NCBI RefSeq assembly: GCF_041260155.1 | Contig: NC_091933.1 | Location: 28,402,933 to 28,466,932, forward strand | Direction: 5' to 3' | DNA length: 64,000 nt | Source: Ptychodera flava | Lineage: Eukaryota > Hemichordata > Enteropneusta > Ptychoderidae | Shown: positions 11,953-25,400 of the stretch, one piece after another | How the letters are laid out: each line of letters opens with the position of its first letter | How positions within the stretch are numbered: the stretch's first letter is position 1 | Made by a program: the position numbers and the translations under genes | The notes under the pieces: generated by a model | Seen by the model: only the letters and a program-made list of their open reading frames with translations | What the model was told of the DNA's origin: nothing | Database searches by the model: none

Positions 11953-11981
11953 CACAGTCCCTCGGTGATGGAGGGTCTGTG
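11953..11981. repeat. Hairpin with CACAGTCCCTC arms
   Basis: Arms CACAGTCCCTC and GAGGGTCTGTG pair with one mismatch around a 7-bp loop. The outer arm is identical to that of the palindrome at 7024-7053. It lies about 540 bp past the lectin stop codon and just before an AATAAA at about 11987, so it may fall within that gene's 3' UTR. Confidence 0.55.
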
Positions 11982-12520
11982 ACTGTAATAAACAGCGTCA
12001 CAGACAACGTACATTCATACAAACAAGAGGGTAATAGCTTCTCAAAATGTTAACCGCCTAATATATGGACCTCTAAAGTGAAAGTAACTGACAATTCTTA
12101 TACACGGCATACTTATTTCATTCTGTGCAAACATCAGACGAAAATTTGGTAATCTGGTCTGGCATGTCCAATTAGGGTGGGTGTGTCTGGCCATTGGTGT
12201 ATTATTATTATACTCAACTTTTGAATTTATCCATCAGCTGTAACTTATATATTTTCTACAGTTTCTCACTCTGATCCAAACAATCCTGATGAAACACCTT
12301 GTGTAAAACTTGTCAACACTACCGTGAATGAGAGCTGTATTCAATGCTGTTGTTGAAGAATGAATGAAAGTCTGGACTAGAATTGACATGATTTGTCAAC
12401 AATAACATTGCATACAACACAATGCGTTCTGTTCAAAAGCCAAATATTTTGTACTTTAGAGACAGAAGGCAAAAATATTGAAATTGTTATCAAACGTTAT
12501 GGCTATTGTCCCTTTTACTT

Positions 12521-12637
12521 GAAATATATTTGACTAACGGACCACACTTGCTTTCAGAAATATAATTGACTAATGGACCACACTTGCTTTCAGAAATATA
12601 ATTGACTAATGGACCACACTTGCTTTCAGAAATATAT
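12521..12637. repeat. 36-bp tandem repeat, three copies plus a partial fourth
   Basis: Units start at 12521, 12557 and 12593, each beginning GAAATATA(A/T)TTGACTAA and ending CACACTTGCTTTCA; a partial unit follows from 12629. Copies two and three are identical and the first differs at a few positions. Because 36 is a multiple of three, an open frame runs through on the minus strand, but nothing else supports coding. Confidence 0.85.
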
Positions 12638-13164
12638 CTTTTTAATTTCAAAGGCAAAAAAAACCCATGATATTTACTCAAAAATCCTTTACACTGAAGA
12701 CGAGTTTGTAATGATTCACAAACAATGTTAAAATAAAACCTTTGATAGAAATAAAGAATATGTTATCTCAACAACTTTACAGCATTACTTCAAAAGCTAA
12801 CCTTTTTAAAAATTTTATAAAATAAAACTTCTACTATTCACGATACTTACAGACTATAGTCTTTGACATATTTGGAATACCTGATTGTCTTCACTGAATA
12901 GCCATCACATGCAAATATGTTGGATATGGTATTTGATATTGTAGAGTGCAATTTCCATCCATTGTAATCTCAGAGAGTTGTTAGTGTTGCACTGTAGCTA
13001 GGCTTTACAGTACAGTTCACAACGACATACAGGTACAATGTGCTTCTGGGACAGATATGTGGCCTTTACAAATGATACTGTTATAATATTTTGCTGATCT
13101 GCTGCTTGTGTGCACTTGCTTTGAGAAGACTGTTACGTGAAAGGTCTTTCATCGTTTGGCTTTT

Positions 13165-13335
13165 GTTAAAATTGATAAATTTGATTTTTCCTCATAGAAT
13201 TAACGCAAGTCAATTTAAGTAATTCAAACTTCATATGGTGATGCCTGATTTTTTTTCTTGCTTGAGAAAGAGAATGGTTTAGAGTTTCCCTGAAGAAACT
13301 TTAAGCAAAACATTAAAACTTTCTGTTTCAAGGCA
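13165..13335. mobile_element. Decayed partial copy of the GGTAG/TTAA element family
   Basis: Words typical of the family occur in order (AAATTTGATTTTTC, GTTTCCCTGAAGAAACTTTA, AAGCAAAACATTAAAACTTT, CAAGGC), resembling the inner part and right end of the copy at 17957-18284. The left end is not recognisable. Confidence 0.4.
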
Positions 13336-15183
13336 CACCATCACCTTCGAGTTCTCTTGATACTTGTACAGTAAATTCACACACGTTATTGATATAGAGG
13401 TCTATGCAAACATTTTCACACGTTAACTTGACTGGGCTGGGTATTACTTTCAATAACACCCTACCACGGTGATAGGGATTTTTTGAACTGCATACAGGAT
13501 CGTCATAACCCTACGTGCCAGGGGGCGCAAGCCACTCCAATGTGCCAAATACAGATATAAAGTACACTCACTGGGGGCATTGAAACACCCTTGGATAAGA
13601 GTTTTGACTGCAAAATGACATGTGGAACAAAATATTGCACATGAATCACAACATACCAATTTACAACACAAATTGTCTACTCTACTGCATATGTTAATCC
13701 TTGGTGAATTATGGTCTGATAGCAGCATTTTAAGGTCTATATCTACATGTTGGAGAAAAAAAATCAACATTATTTAATCTTCCAACCCTGGTTCTATGGG
13801 TAAACGCCTAAAAATTCTCTATCAAGAATTACCAATTCACCTACATGGCACTGAAAAGGAAAAAGAAAATATTCTCACCATCACATGGCTACCTTGGATT
13901 CAATTACATAAGTTGGCGTAATCATGCTACCTACACTTTAATGAGATGTTTGGAATTTCACACAAGGTAAAACAAACCTGAAGAGATACTGAAGTATGTG
14001 AACTCTCACATGTCATTTCATGTTTGCCACAGGCATTCAGTAGAAATGTCACCATGAGAAAAAAAAACTTCAGAAAATATTCTTGTCAATACATACATCC
14101 ATATTATAAATAATAATGAAATGAATCAAACATGTACTGTAAACAACCGATCTATAATATTACAACATATTAATCCATTTCATCTGAATATATTAGATTA
14201 AACAGCTGTTGATCATACATACAATTTGTACAAATCATAAAATGTACACAGTTTGGTGTATAAAAAAAGGCTTAAAATAAAACTAAGTAGCAATCAAATT
14301 TAGAACTTACTATCAGTATTGCATTGAAAAGAACTCACACAGCCAATCAAACTAGATACCAGAGGCACATCATGGCTTTTATACACTGCTTTACATCTGA
14401 TGTATCAAGGTCAAAATTATACTATTGGTAAATTTCAACATTTACCTTTTCTGTATAGATACACTGAATAACAAAAATAAAATAACACAGAAATACTTGT
14501 AGTATTTCTCATTCATTTCTCACACGTATAGATTTCTTACATCTTTGACACAAAGCAAAACAAAAACATAATATTATATCCTTCTGTGATATGTCAGTTA
14601 ATGAATTTGTAAATAGATACTCAATTGTGTACCGGTAGTGTAAGCACATTATAAAAGTTCAGTGTAGCACACATGCAAATTAGCAGTATAAATATAAAAA
14701 CTTCAAACATTTGGGCAAATTAAGGCTCATTGACATGGAAAATGTCTAGGACAAGTTAGATGAACAGACTCAAAGATACAAAATCTCTACAAACTTTTGA
14801 AGTGTTTCATCTTTTTAGTGCACAACACACAAACAGTTTACTGAATTCACCAAAAGCTGCCTGTTGGGTACTATCATAAATGTAACGTTTACACCTTGAA
14901 TTCAGTGATGGCAAGTAATATATGGCACAATTATCACACTGAACTGAAAGTTAAAAAGTGATTTTCAAAGGCAATTGATGAAAGTAACATGATCTCAACC
15001 ACAAATGGTCAAAGTTCTCTCTTTAAACACAATTGAAACTGATCTTTCTTCCTGACACTGACTTTCAAACTATGATTAAGAATATCCAATACAATGATTA
15101 ACTATTTCAGATTTTACAATTACCTTGAGTATATTTTTCAATCCAATCCTCTTAAAAAAATTACCTTTAAAAAAGCTGTCTTT

Positions 15184-15189
15184 TTTATT
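15184..15189 (-). terminator. Candidate polyadenylation signal AATAAA for SLC26 copy A
   Basis: AATAAA on the minus strand about 820 bp after the stop codon at 16012. It is the first canonical hexamer I noticed downstream; no downstream GT-rich element was examined, so this is tentative. Confidence 0.25.
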
Positions 15190-16011
15190 AAGATTCCAAA
15201 CCATGCACCACTGTATGTATATTACAAAGTACACGCTAAAGTTATCTCATACTAAAGCACACTAGACGGTGTTACATGTCAAAAGTGTAAACATAAGCTA
15301 CTAAAACATCTGTTTGACAAAATTCGTTGTTAGAGATGCTGGGTGCCAGCTTAAAATACATTTAGTCACCAAACTTTTGTGAAGGTCTGGTCAAAATGAC
15401 ACATGGCTACGGGACAGATCTGACCAGGAAAGAAAACACAAAGGTTTGCAAAAGTTTACGGTTTACTGAATACTTGCAATCTATTCGATAAAAAAATTAG
15501 TTGGAAGTGGAAAATATTGTGTGGTCACTAACTAAACTACAACATTCACTGAAAAGCTTTCTGTTTTGTTTACAGAATTGTCTGTCCTTCAACAAAAACG
15601 TACTTGGTACTGTAGAAGTATGTGCTAGAAAACACTGACAAACAAAAATGGTGTCAATATATCATTTTTCAAAATATCGATGCAATGACTACACTGTAAA
15701 TGAATCAAGGAAACCTATTGAGGAATTAAATTTTGATGCTATAACTTTCTGTGGCAACAGCACAGTACTGTAATTGCATCAGGTTTTGAGGTACAATGAC
15801 AATGACAAGATGAGACTGAGTTTTCACATTGGTATGTACACTGAAAAAATTTCTGGGTAAATCTTGATACTTTCAAAAGCATCTTCACGGCATCATATGC
15901 ACTCTTCGGCAACCTTTCTTAATACTGACAGGAAAAAGGTATACAAACATCTGTGTGACACGGCAAAGTACTGATACTGAAGACATGGCGAGAGATCAAT
16001 CTGCAGTGTAC

Positions 16012-16143
16012 CTAGAGTGCAGTGTCTAGTTCAATTTTGTCAGACTGTATTCCACTCACGTCTGCAGACGCTCCTTGTTCTTGTTCCTCTACAACAGTAT
16101 GGATGTGTGTACGAGTTCTGCCATCAGTGACATCCACAAGTAC
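16012..16143 (-). CDS. SLC26: SLC26 copy A, last coding exon with PDZ-ligand tail
   Basis: Encodes residues 859-901 plus TAG: VLVDVTDGRTRTHIHTVVEE, then a hydrophilic tail ending I-E-L-D-T-A-L. D-T-A-L fits the class I PDZ consensus (S/T-x-hydrophobic at the C terminus), as in CFTR and several vertebrate SLC26 proteins. The acceptor is CCACAG at 16144-16149. Confidence 0.88.
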   Translation of the reverse strand, partial: VLVDVTDGRTRTHIHTVVEEQEQGASADVSGIQSDKIELDTAL

Positions 16144-16419
16144 CTGTGGAAATTTTAGAGAGGATGATAAATTGTTGAACATTGATTAGGTAGGTATCGA
16201 TAATCATTGTTCTGAGTCCATAAATGTGATGTCAAAGTTTAACACCAAATGATTCTTTTACCTCATTGAGATCACTTTCCTGGACTGCATAGAGAACAGC
16301 ATCATGGATAGTGACAAATAAACAACTCTGCCCTTTCAGGTTAACTTGAGAGTAGAATCCAGACTTTGAGATTGTATCTCGAACACGCCCTAAAGTGAAA
16401 GAACGTAAAGAGAAGAAAT

Positions 16420-16457
<38 letters not shown>

Positions 16458-19400
16458 CTGTTAGGAAGCTGAAAATTGTATTATGTCTTGGTATGCTGAG
16501 CAAATATGATCAAGAGGATAGCATGTGATTCTATGATGTCATGATGGTGATATTTAAAGAATATGTAACATGTACACACTGATTACTGATGTAAAACGTT
16601 TTCTTTTTTGTTCATGGTGCAGGGAAACAGACTTGACAAGCTTTTGCCATTTTTCTGTCTCCCATTACCCTTCAAACCAAAAACAAGTGTTACTGTATTT
16701 CTGATATGTTATATTTACCAGCATAAAGTGTTGATTGATTGATTGATTGATTGAAATTATAGTTGGTAAATTAACATGCCAAATGATCTGCCTTAAGTTT
16801 GCACAAACTAGTACGTACATTCATATCTCAGGTATAAACTTTGATGGGAAGGAATGAATGAAGCATTTCAGTATGAAGAGATACACAAATTAGTAAGTGA
16901 TTACATCTTGAATCTCTGAGCAGCATTGCGAAAACCCCCCAAAAATGAGCACTAGTTTTGAGAAGGCTTATTGGTAAAACTGACATTGGGGCATGGATGA
17001 CATCCTGATGATCAACAAAGATACACCATACAGTTCTGACAAATGTGGTGCAAATGCTATGTTCTTCCTCAGAAACCTCAGAAAAATTGAAACTCATTAT
17101 AGAACTATGATGGAACTTGCAAAAGACAAGAATAGACAGGATCAAAGCCTGGAACCAAGCTTGTCTGGAGTCCACTGTTGACTGATTGTGTTTCCATCCT
17201 GACCATGAAAATGAATAAAAGTTTGCTTACTTTTTGCCTGAGCCATGAGTATCTTGACGCCAACTTTCCTGTAAGCATTAAATATCTGAATCAATCCACT
17301 CACACCACTAGAATCCACAAAGTTAAAAGTACCACAGTCCAGAATGATAGTATGGATGCCACCCAATTCTCCTTCTTCAATCTTTTGACCAATGTGATCG
17401 TCGTCTTCATCATCATCACTATCATATGCATCCCTATTGTAATGATTACCGAAAGTTTCAGTCTCAGACTGAGAGTTTGTTCGTCGAGTGTGATTACTGA
17501 GTTGGTCAGCTTCTTTATTGTCATCGTCAGTTTCTTCTGCAGTTTCAGTGTACGTGTGATCATGCATCCAGTCATCGCTGACCACTAGAGCCACTGGCGT
17601 ACGAAGCTTCACTGAATTTTTTCTACTTGCCGTTGTGTTGGAACTGCTGGCCTGGGACTGAAATAAAAAATAAATGACCTTTGCAAACAAGGAATATTGG
17701 TCACAGCTAACAGTCAGTTTTTTGCCTCTATACAGTACGTGTTTTGTTGTTTTGCTGTATACTAGTATTACAGTCTGGGCTATGGAGGGGCAAAGCTTAA
17801 ACATAATGTGAACTATGAACACCAGTTTTACTGTGATCCCTACTGATACTCTGCTCAAAGCTACTGTAATGAATTCTACACGATCGAGAATAAAAATCAG
17901 GGCTTGTTGTGCAAATTTTGCATGAGAGAAGCACAGTACAGGAAATGTATATTTAAGGTAGAACGTGCCTCGGGGACAGATATTCAGGCTGATATACCAC
18001 TTGTGGGGGTTCATTTTCAAGCTCTTGGTGTACTAAAACTTTTCATTGGCTTAGTTTTTCGAAAATCTAAAATCTTATTTTTTCTACATGGAGTTAACAC
18101 AGGGAAAGTGGCCATTTTGAATTTCAAATATCGGTAAATCTTGGGTAATTTGTTTGTCTAGTACCAAAATTTGCATGTTGACCCCCGATTTTTATTCCTG
18201 ATTTTGAAAGAGAACAGTTGAAAGATTCTTTAAGGAAAGTTTGAGCAAAAGTTAAGGTCTTTCACTTTTGAGGCGCTGCCCCCTAGTGTTGAAATCATAA
18301 AATTTTAGACTTTCAATAAACAAACATCACATGATGAACTCCAGCAAAACATTATGAAATATTGTCAATACAAAAGTATTTCCCCTTTTACACATTTCAC
18401 CTTCATAGACTTTTCAATTCTGTTGAATCACTTAAGCATCTCTGTTGTCACCATTTTTCAACTTATCTTTATTCAATGACTTATAAAGTACTAGTAATCA
18501 TTTGTCATCAGAAATACATATTTTGAATTTCCTTCATGATATATGCACTTCACTTTTTTAACATCCTCCATCCATGTTTTGTTACCTGCTCAGGTTCCTG
18601 ATTTGTACTCTCATCAATTCCTTGTTTTTTCATCTCTTTCCTTCTCTTTTTCTCTTCCATTTCTTTCTGGAGTTCCCTCTCGGCTCTAGCCTGCAGTATT
18701 TTCCTCGGATTGACTTTGGTCAGTTTGTGGAGGGATTTCTTGAAATGATCTACATTTGCATAGTACAGGGAAGACATCATACGGAATATCTTGATCCCAG
18801 GAATTTCTTTAGCCTAGGAAAGAAGAGGCAAAAGATAGTGCGCTATTATTGACAGAAGGCCTGAATAGAGTAAGGAAACCCAACAGGAAAATATACACAA
18901 AGCCTGATCTTTGACATGTCATACAATGGTCACCTAGAACCAATAAACGCCCAGTGTAGTTGTGACTTTTGATGATAATTTTTGGTGTTTTTGTTTTGTA
19001 TGTCAATCAGTCAGTCCATAACACTAAACTTCTAGGAATGTTTATGTAATTTAACTTACTGAAGGAACATAGGTAATATCTTTGTAGATATCAGTTCCTG
19101 GTATTCGACCAAGCAGGCAGCAGTATGGTTCCTGGGTCCTCCATACCACGACGAAGATTGAAAAGCTGACACCGATCAGTAGGCCGATATCAACGTCAAA
19201 AAGAAACACTCCAAGGCAAGTCACCCACCAAACATTCTGAAATCAAAAAAGTAATTGATTTTAAATTCAGGCAGTATGCCCCTCAAAATTGAAAGACTTT
19301 AACTTTAGCAACTTTAAATCATTCTCTTTTGAAATCAAGAATTAAGTCAGGGGTCAACGTGTAAAATATAGTCCTGGAGAAACAAGTTACCCAATATTTA

Positions 19401-22400
19401 CCGACAAAGTGGGTGCTTTCCCTGTGTTAACTCTATGGGAAAAAATTAAATTTTTGATTTTCACAAATATAAGTCAGTGAAATTTAAACTTAATTACCGG
19501 TAGTTCCTCTATGAGCTTCAAAGTGAGCATTAAGACCAAAAAGGTATTGTGGTAAAGGTTTGAGAGTCCACATATCGGTGCCAGAGGCAAACTCAATGAA
19601 AGGACTAAGTGTATTCTTATAGGCATACTCAAGTTAGAATCTGACTGTGCATTTTACCCTCTACAAATTCAAAATTACCATCATGCGTTGCATGCTTTAT
19701 GTCAACATCTGACAAGCAATTGTACGCTTGCATTAGGTAAAGCCATGCCGCCATCATTGCACAGGAGAACTGAATTTACTGGAAAATAAATCCAAGATGA
19801 TAACGTGCAAATACAAAGTCAGTGTTTTAACTCAACAGATATTACACACACATGTATACAACTTTACTAAATATGCATTGGCCCAACTGAAGCATGAGAT
19901 GTCTAGGTAGACCAGAATGAATCACACTACCCTGTGAATTTTACTTTAGTCCATGGCTCTGCAAAGCCAAAACTACTGCCGGACATGCATAGTGCTGTTA
20001 ATATTAAAATTTTAGCAAAGATGGCAGATTTGCATGGGGCAGAACTTTGACTGTGATGTCATCTTAAAAGATAGCACCAAAAGCATTTAGAGATTTGGTT
20101 GAAAATTAACTTATCCTGTAGCTTAGCAAAAAGTATCAATTACAATTAAACCAATACAGATATATTTACAATCAGTAACTACAGTGTTTTCATACTCTGT
20201 AGAAGTCAGTACCAATGAATAATCTTCTACCAGAGTCAAATTTAAAACTTTGTGATAACAGATCCATCATTTTATTAGGTCTTGGACAATGTTTCTCACA
20301 CAGTACCTCTAATACTTATTTTGCATTTATCAGTGGTACTTTCTTTTCGTAAACAATAGGCTAAGTATTTTGCAGGTGTACTAACAGTATTTTACTCACA
20401 ATGGGTCAAGTCTCCTTTCAAAAGATAGACACTAATGATACTTTACTTTTGAAAAGGAGGAGATTAAAAAGAAAAAACAAAAGTTTTTGATACTTACAAA
20501 ATCTATGATATCATATTTCCATAGCTTTGGAAGATCCGAAAACTGTCGGAACATTCCTTTCAAAGCAACCACAATAACAGACGCCAAGACAGCCTGCAAT
20601 ACAGAATAGTGAAAATATATCAATGAAATAGAAAAAGGTTTGGTCTGTATTCACACTGTTTTTGAATCTCCAACTTCTCAAGTCACTTATCAACCTCAAT
20701 CTCAGCCAACAGACTGTTAGGGTGTCAACAGTGCCCAGGGCCAGCCTAAACCATAAACACACACAATATGTGCCTGTTCTAAAATTTATGTCAGCTCTGA
20801 ACCCCTACCCTCAGACTGGACATAACACAGCACATTGGTTTTTTCAAAAACCTGGGCTGCCTCACTCGGAGGCGACCTAAATTCTGTAGTGTGAATGAAG
20901 TAAATGTTTGAAACAAAATATTGGCAAAATGTTGAATTTATTACTGTAACAGTAAATATATGCATCACAAAGGAAATTTAACAAATAGCATTTCTCAGGG
21001 CAGTGATATAAACCACTTCATGAAGGCAGCAGGAAAATTTTCAAGCTTTAATGGTAGAAAGGCAGTTGTGAGCAGCTTTCAATTTCCTCTTCAAATTTTA
21101 ACATTGTTTGAAGTGCTCTGGAGTGGTGTATTTACGAGAGTCAATCACCTCTAGTTATAATATCCTGAATTCAGCTGTCTTTTTTGATGTCTTGTTTGTA
21201 CTTAAACCATTGTATCATGTTGTTTATTAGAAAAAAGGAAAATATCACCCTCATATGTTAGATACACGTATTGGTTTCAGACTGGACAGGAGATAAGATT
21301 TCCTTTCATGAAAACTGAAGTAAAAATTTGCTATGCATTGGAAACTTAACAGTTAAACACTGTACAAGATAGAAAAGTTTTGACTTTTTATTGATCTGAC
21401 CTATTTTTCAGCTGTCATACTTTTAAAATCTACACATCAGTACGGAACAAAAATAATTGAAAATCGAACATTGCAGATGATGGATATTTAATAAGATTTG
21501 CTTTCATGTACAAAACTTGCAAGACAGAGGCTTGATTGAGAATCAAATACACAACATTGCAAAATTCAATGAATAACTTGTAAAGGTTTCAATCGTTTGT
21601 GAGTTTTCATCATCTTATTACTTCCTTCTGTAATTTGAAGCAACATCAAACCTTGAAAGTACTTTATATACAAGCCTGTAAAGTGAAATATCTAGCTTTG
21701 TTTGTAGCAAAATGTAATCTTACCTTTGGCAGAGGTTCAAAGAGTGGAGCCAAAAATAGCAGAACCACCAACATCAATGCACTATTTACAAGCCCTGCGA
21801 TCTATTTGAAAAATAACAATACACATTTCTTAGAGATCAATGAAACAAAAAATACCATGCCGTGGCCACAGCCCAAATTTGATATGTCTGAACTAATGTA
21901 ACTGAATTTTATGTGTTGACTGAGAATGATCAAGTTGTCTGTCATATATGACAAAGATGTTAATATACAAGAGCTACCATCTTTTTTTGAGCACGAAATG
22001 AGTAGGCATAAAGGTGAATTTGTTGCATCAGTTTTTTCTGACCATCTTGTTTCATTCATTTAGTTCAGATCTGTATTCACATGCAACTTCCTTCACTCTC
22101 AACGTTCCCTCTTGTTATCAGTATTTTTAAAGTACAGCCACAGATCAAAAAGTTCATGTTGAACTACAGAGGGCACTGTTCTGTCTTCAGTTTCACAACA
22201 TCAATGTTTACTATGCTACATATGTATATAAATTTTGTTTCCATTAATGTTGAATATTTTTTCTCAAATCTATAAGGAAACAACACATGTGTATAAAATT
22301 TTGTATGATATGGCAACCCAGAGTGCAACCAAAGTTTCTCACACACAAACGATGCATACCGTACACCCACACTCACATATTTGGCAATACATGGCCTGAC

Positions 22401-25400
22401 AATGGCATGGGCCCCCCTAAGGCGCCAATAAAAGGGGGAAAGATATATACTTGATGTGTATATGGATCATAAGTTGCACTGAAATTCAGAAATAAGATAT
22501 ATCATTTGTGAATACTACATTCTTCTAGATCATTCACCTTCAGTTTTTATTTGGATGTCGGGAGCTATAATGTGACATGGAAACAATGATTGAGGAGAAC
22601 TTGGCTCATCTCAGGATGCTAGAATACAGACTGAATGATACATACGGACAACTAATAATGTAGGCATAACGTACACAATTATATCACAGCTGTAACTGTC
22701 ATACCGTACCTGCGAAGTCCCACCACTGTTTTCCTGTACCAGACTACGGGACATAGAACAACTAGATGGATAGCATGAAAAGAAAGAAGTGATTGTATTT
22801 GTACATCCATAGGCAACCAATTCCTGAAACAGCAAAGGATAAAATATGTAGTTAGAACATGTATATGGCCACTGTAGTTGAAATAGCATTCGACATATTA
22901 AACAATACAAGACAGCATAGTATATTTTCATACTTCCTACATTACCCCATCTTATTTTTGCCGTATTTATTATTAACAATCTAACACTTTGCACTGAGAA
23001 AAATATACTTTTCTCCCTGAAAATCAGTGCAGAAGTAGTGCAGTAAAATACTCGATGTAAATATGATCGATAAATAAAGAAAGCCCAATAAAAAAGACAG
23101 ATTCATACTAACTCTTGAAGGGAATGTCAAATAATGCCAAATATGCATATTGAATAAGCAGATTCTCAGTCAGGAACTTAGCCATGCTAGCGAACTAGTT
23201 TACTACTTATTGTTTAGTTCAATTAGAAAATCAAAGATTTCAAACACGAGGGTAGTGTCAATGACACTGTACCTTAAACAGCAATGTTAGTGTTACACAA
23301 ATATGCTGGGATAAGGAGATTGGGGTTCTGTAGTCCATACATGTATATATAACATGTTTCATTTATGAGAAAACTTTAATATATCATAGAAATGTCAACC
23401 AGTCCATCCACTGTACATCTAACTTTAATAATGTTTAACACAATCTGTGAAAATGTTGTCTTGCTTCAAGGAAAATTAATTTTCTGAACAACAATACTGT
23501 ACATATAATTTTAATAAATCAGTGAAACGTAAAAGTTAAGAATGCTTTATAAGAATGCTTTATTGTGATATTTCATAAACACGCTGTCATGTCAGTTCAT
23601 TTTAAATCTGTATTTTTATATTGCTTTATTCAAAGTTGCAAAATTCCACCATGAAAATTTCGAGTTTTCCGATTGGTACATGGTAAACAACAGAGGTCAA
23701 ATGTACCCTGGTACATGGTTGGCATTGTGAGTGAACATTAGATATTGAGGATGATTGGACAGTCCCAGCTTGAGAAAATAGCTCTAACAGCTAGCTATGT
23801 TTTTAAAATTAACCTGTTCACCCCTATCCCCCGTAAACAGGTCCACAATCACTATTGATACCATTGGTTTTGGGCCAAATCAAGGTATGAAAGGGTTAAT
23901 ATAGCAATATTTAGCTCTGCTGTCAGCTGATTTTCCGTCGTCGTCCGTCGTCATCGTCGTCCATCCGTCAACAATTGCCTTCTTCTCTGAAACCACAAGT
24001 CCAATTACTTTGAAATCTGATATGCAGTTCACTTGGGGTGACCTCACTCAAGTTTGTTCAAATTGTGGTGAAATTTGCATATTTGTATTTTTGGGGCATT
24101 TTTTGCTGTTTTTGGTAAAAAAATCTCTGAAACGGCATGTCCAATTGCTTTGAAATTTGATATGCAGTTTACTTAGGGTGACTTCAGTCAGATTTGTTCA
24201 AATCGTGGTGAAATTTGCATATTTGTAGCTTTAACGCAATTTTTGTCATTTTTGGTCAAAAAATTTTTAAAAATCTTCTTCTTCAAAACTACAGGTCAGA
24301 TAGCTTTGATATTTGGTACATAGGTCCCTAGGGATGATCTATTTCAGATTTATTCAATTTGTGCAGAAATATTTAGATTTGTATTTAAAAGGCAATTTTT
24401 GTCATTTTTGGTCAAAATTTTTTTTCATCAAAACCGCTTGTCTGACAGCTTTGATATTTGGTATCCAGGTTTATAGGTATGAGCAAAATGTGATACATTC
24501 AAATTACGATAAAATCTACACTTTTTGTAATTTTGGGGCAATTTTTGCCATTTTTGGTCAAAGAATGTGTTTGTATCTTTGAAATTTGGTATACAGATTC
24601 CTACAGATAAACTAAGTGTGACATATTGAAATTATGATGAAATCTGCAATTTTGTATTTTTGGGGCTATTTTTGTCATTTTTGGTCAAAAAATTTGTTTC
24701 TGCAAAATTGCTCATCTGATAACTTTTTAATTTGAAATACAGGCTCCTACAGATAAACTAAATGTGATATATTGAAATTATGGTGAAATCTGCAATTTTG
24801 TATTTTTGGGCCAATTTTTGCCAATTTTGGTAAAAAAATATGTTTCTCCAAAACTACTCGTCTGATAGCTTTGAAATGTGGTTTACAGGCTCCTAAAGAT
24901 AAACTTGATGTGATATATTGAAATTATGATAAAATCTGCATTTTAGTATTTTTTGAGCAATTTTTCCCATTTTTGGTCAAAAAATGTCTTTCTCCAAAAC
25001 TACTTGTTTGATAGCTTTGAAATTTGGTATACAGGCTCCTACAGATGAACTAAATATGATTTATTAAAATTATGAGGAAATCTATAATTCTATTTTCTGT
25101 GGGGCAATTTTTGCCATTTTTGGTCAGAAAATTTGATTCTCAAAAAAACTACTCGTCAGATAGCTCTGGTTGACATGTTCTTAGAGATGATCTTAATGTG
25201 ATGTGTTCAAATTATGATGAAATCTTCAATTGTGTATTTTTGCAGCTATTTGTGCCATTTTTTGTCTGGCCACTGAAATGAGCTATCAAAGATTTCCACC
25301 TTCTTCATCTACACATGTGTCAAAAAAAGTTGTTCTTTACATAACGCAGCGGAGCTATATTGGCTGCTAGGACGCTTGTTTGTCATGTCATTTTGAAGCA

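Larger units (their letters stand above)
11413..16011. other. Noncoding stretch: small repeats, probable 3' UTR of SLC26 copy A
   Basis: No coding region is recognisable. The part nearest 16011 shares short similarity with the sequence just after the stop of copy B (for example a TGT(C/T)TGTATnnCTTTTTCC stretch on the minus strand), which supports a transcribed 3' UTR there. The remainder is AT-rich sequence with a hairpin (11953), a 36-bp tandem repeat (12521) and a decayed dispersed element (about 13165-13335). Confidence 0.5.

Noticed and set aside
12490-12681. Frame with a repeated 12-residue peptide (SESKCGPLVNYI)
   Set aside because: It is the translation of a 36-bp tandem repeat, whose length keeps the frame open automatically.
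17142-18020. 292-codon minus-strand frame read as one long exon
   Set aside because: It is real exon 13 (17657-17231) plus open intron on both sides; splice sites and comparison with copy B set the true limits.
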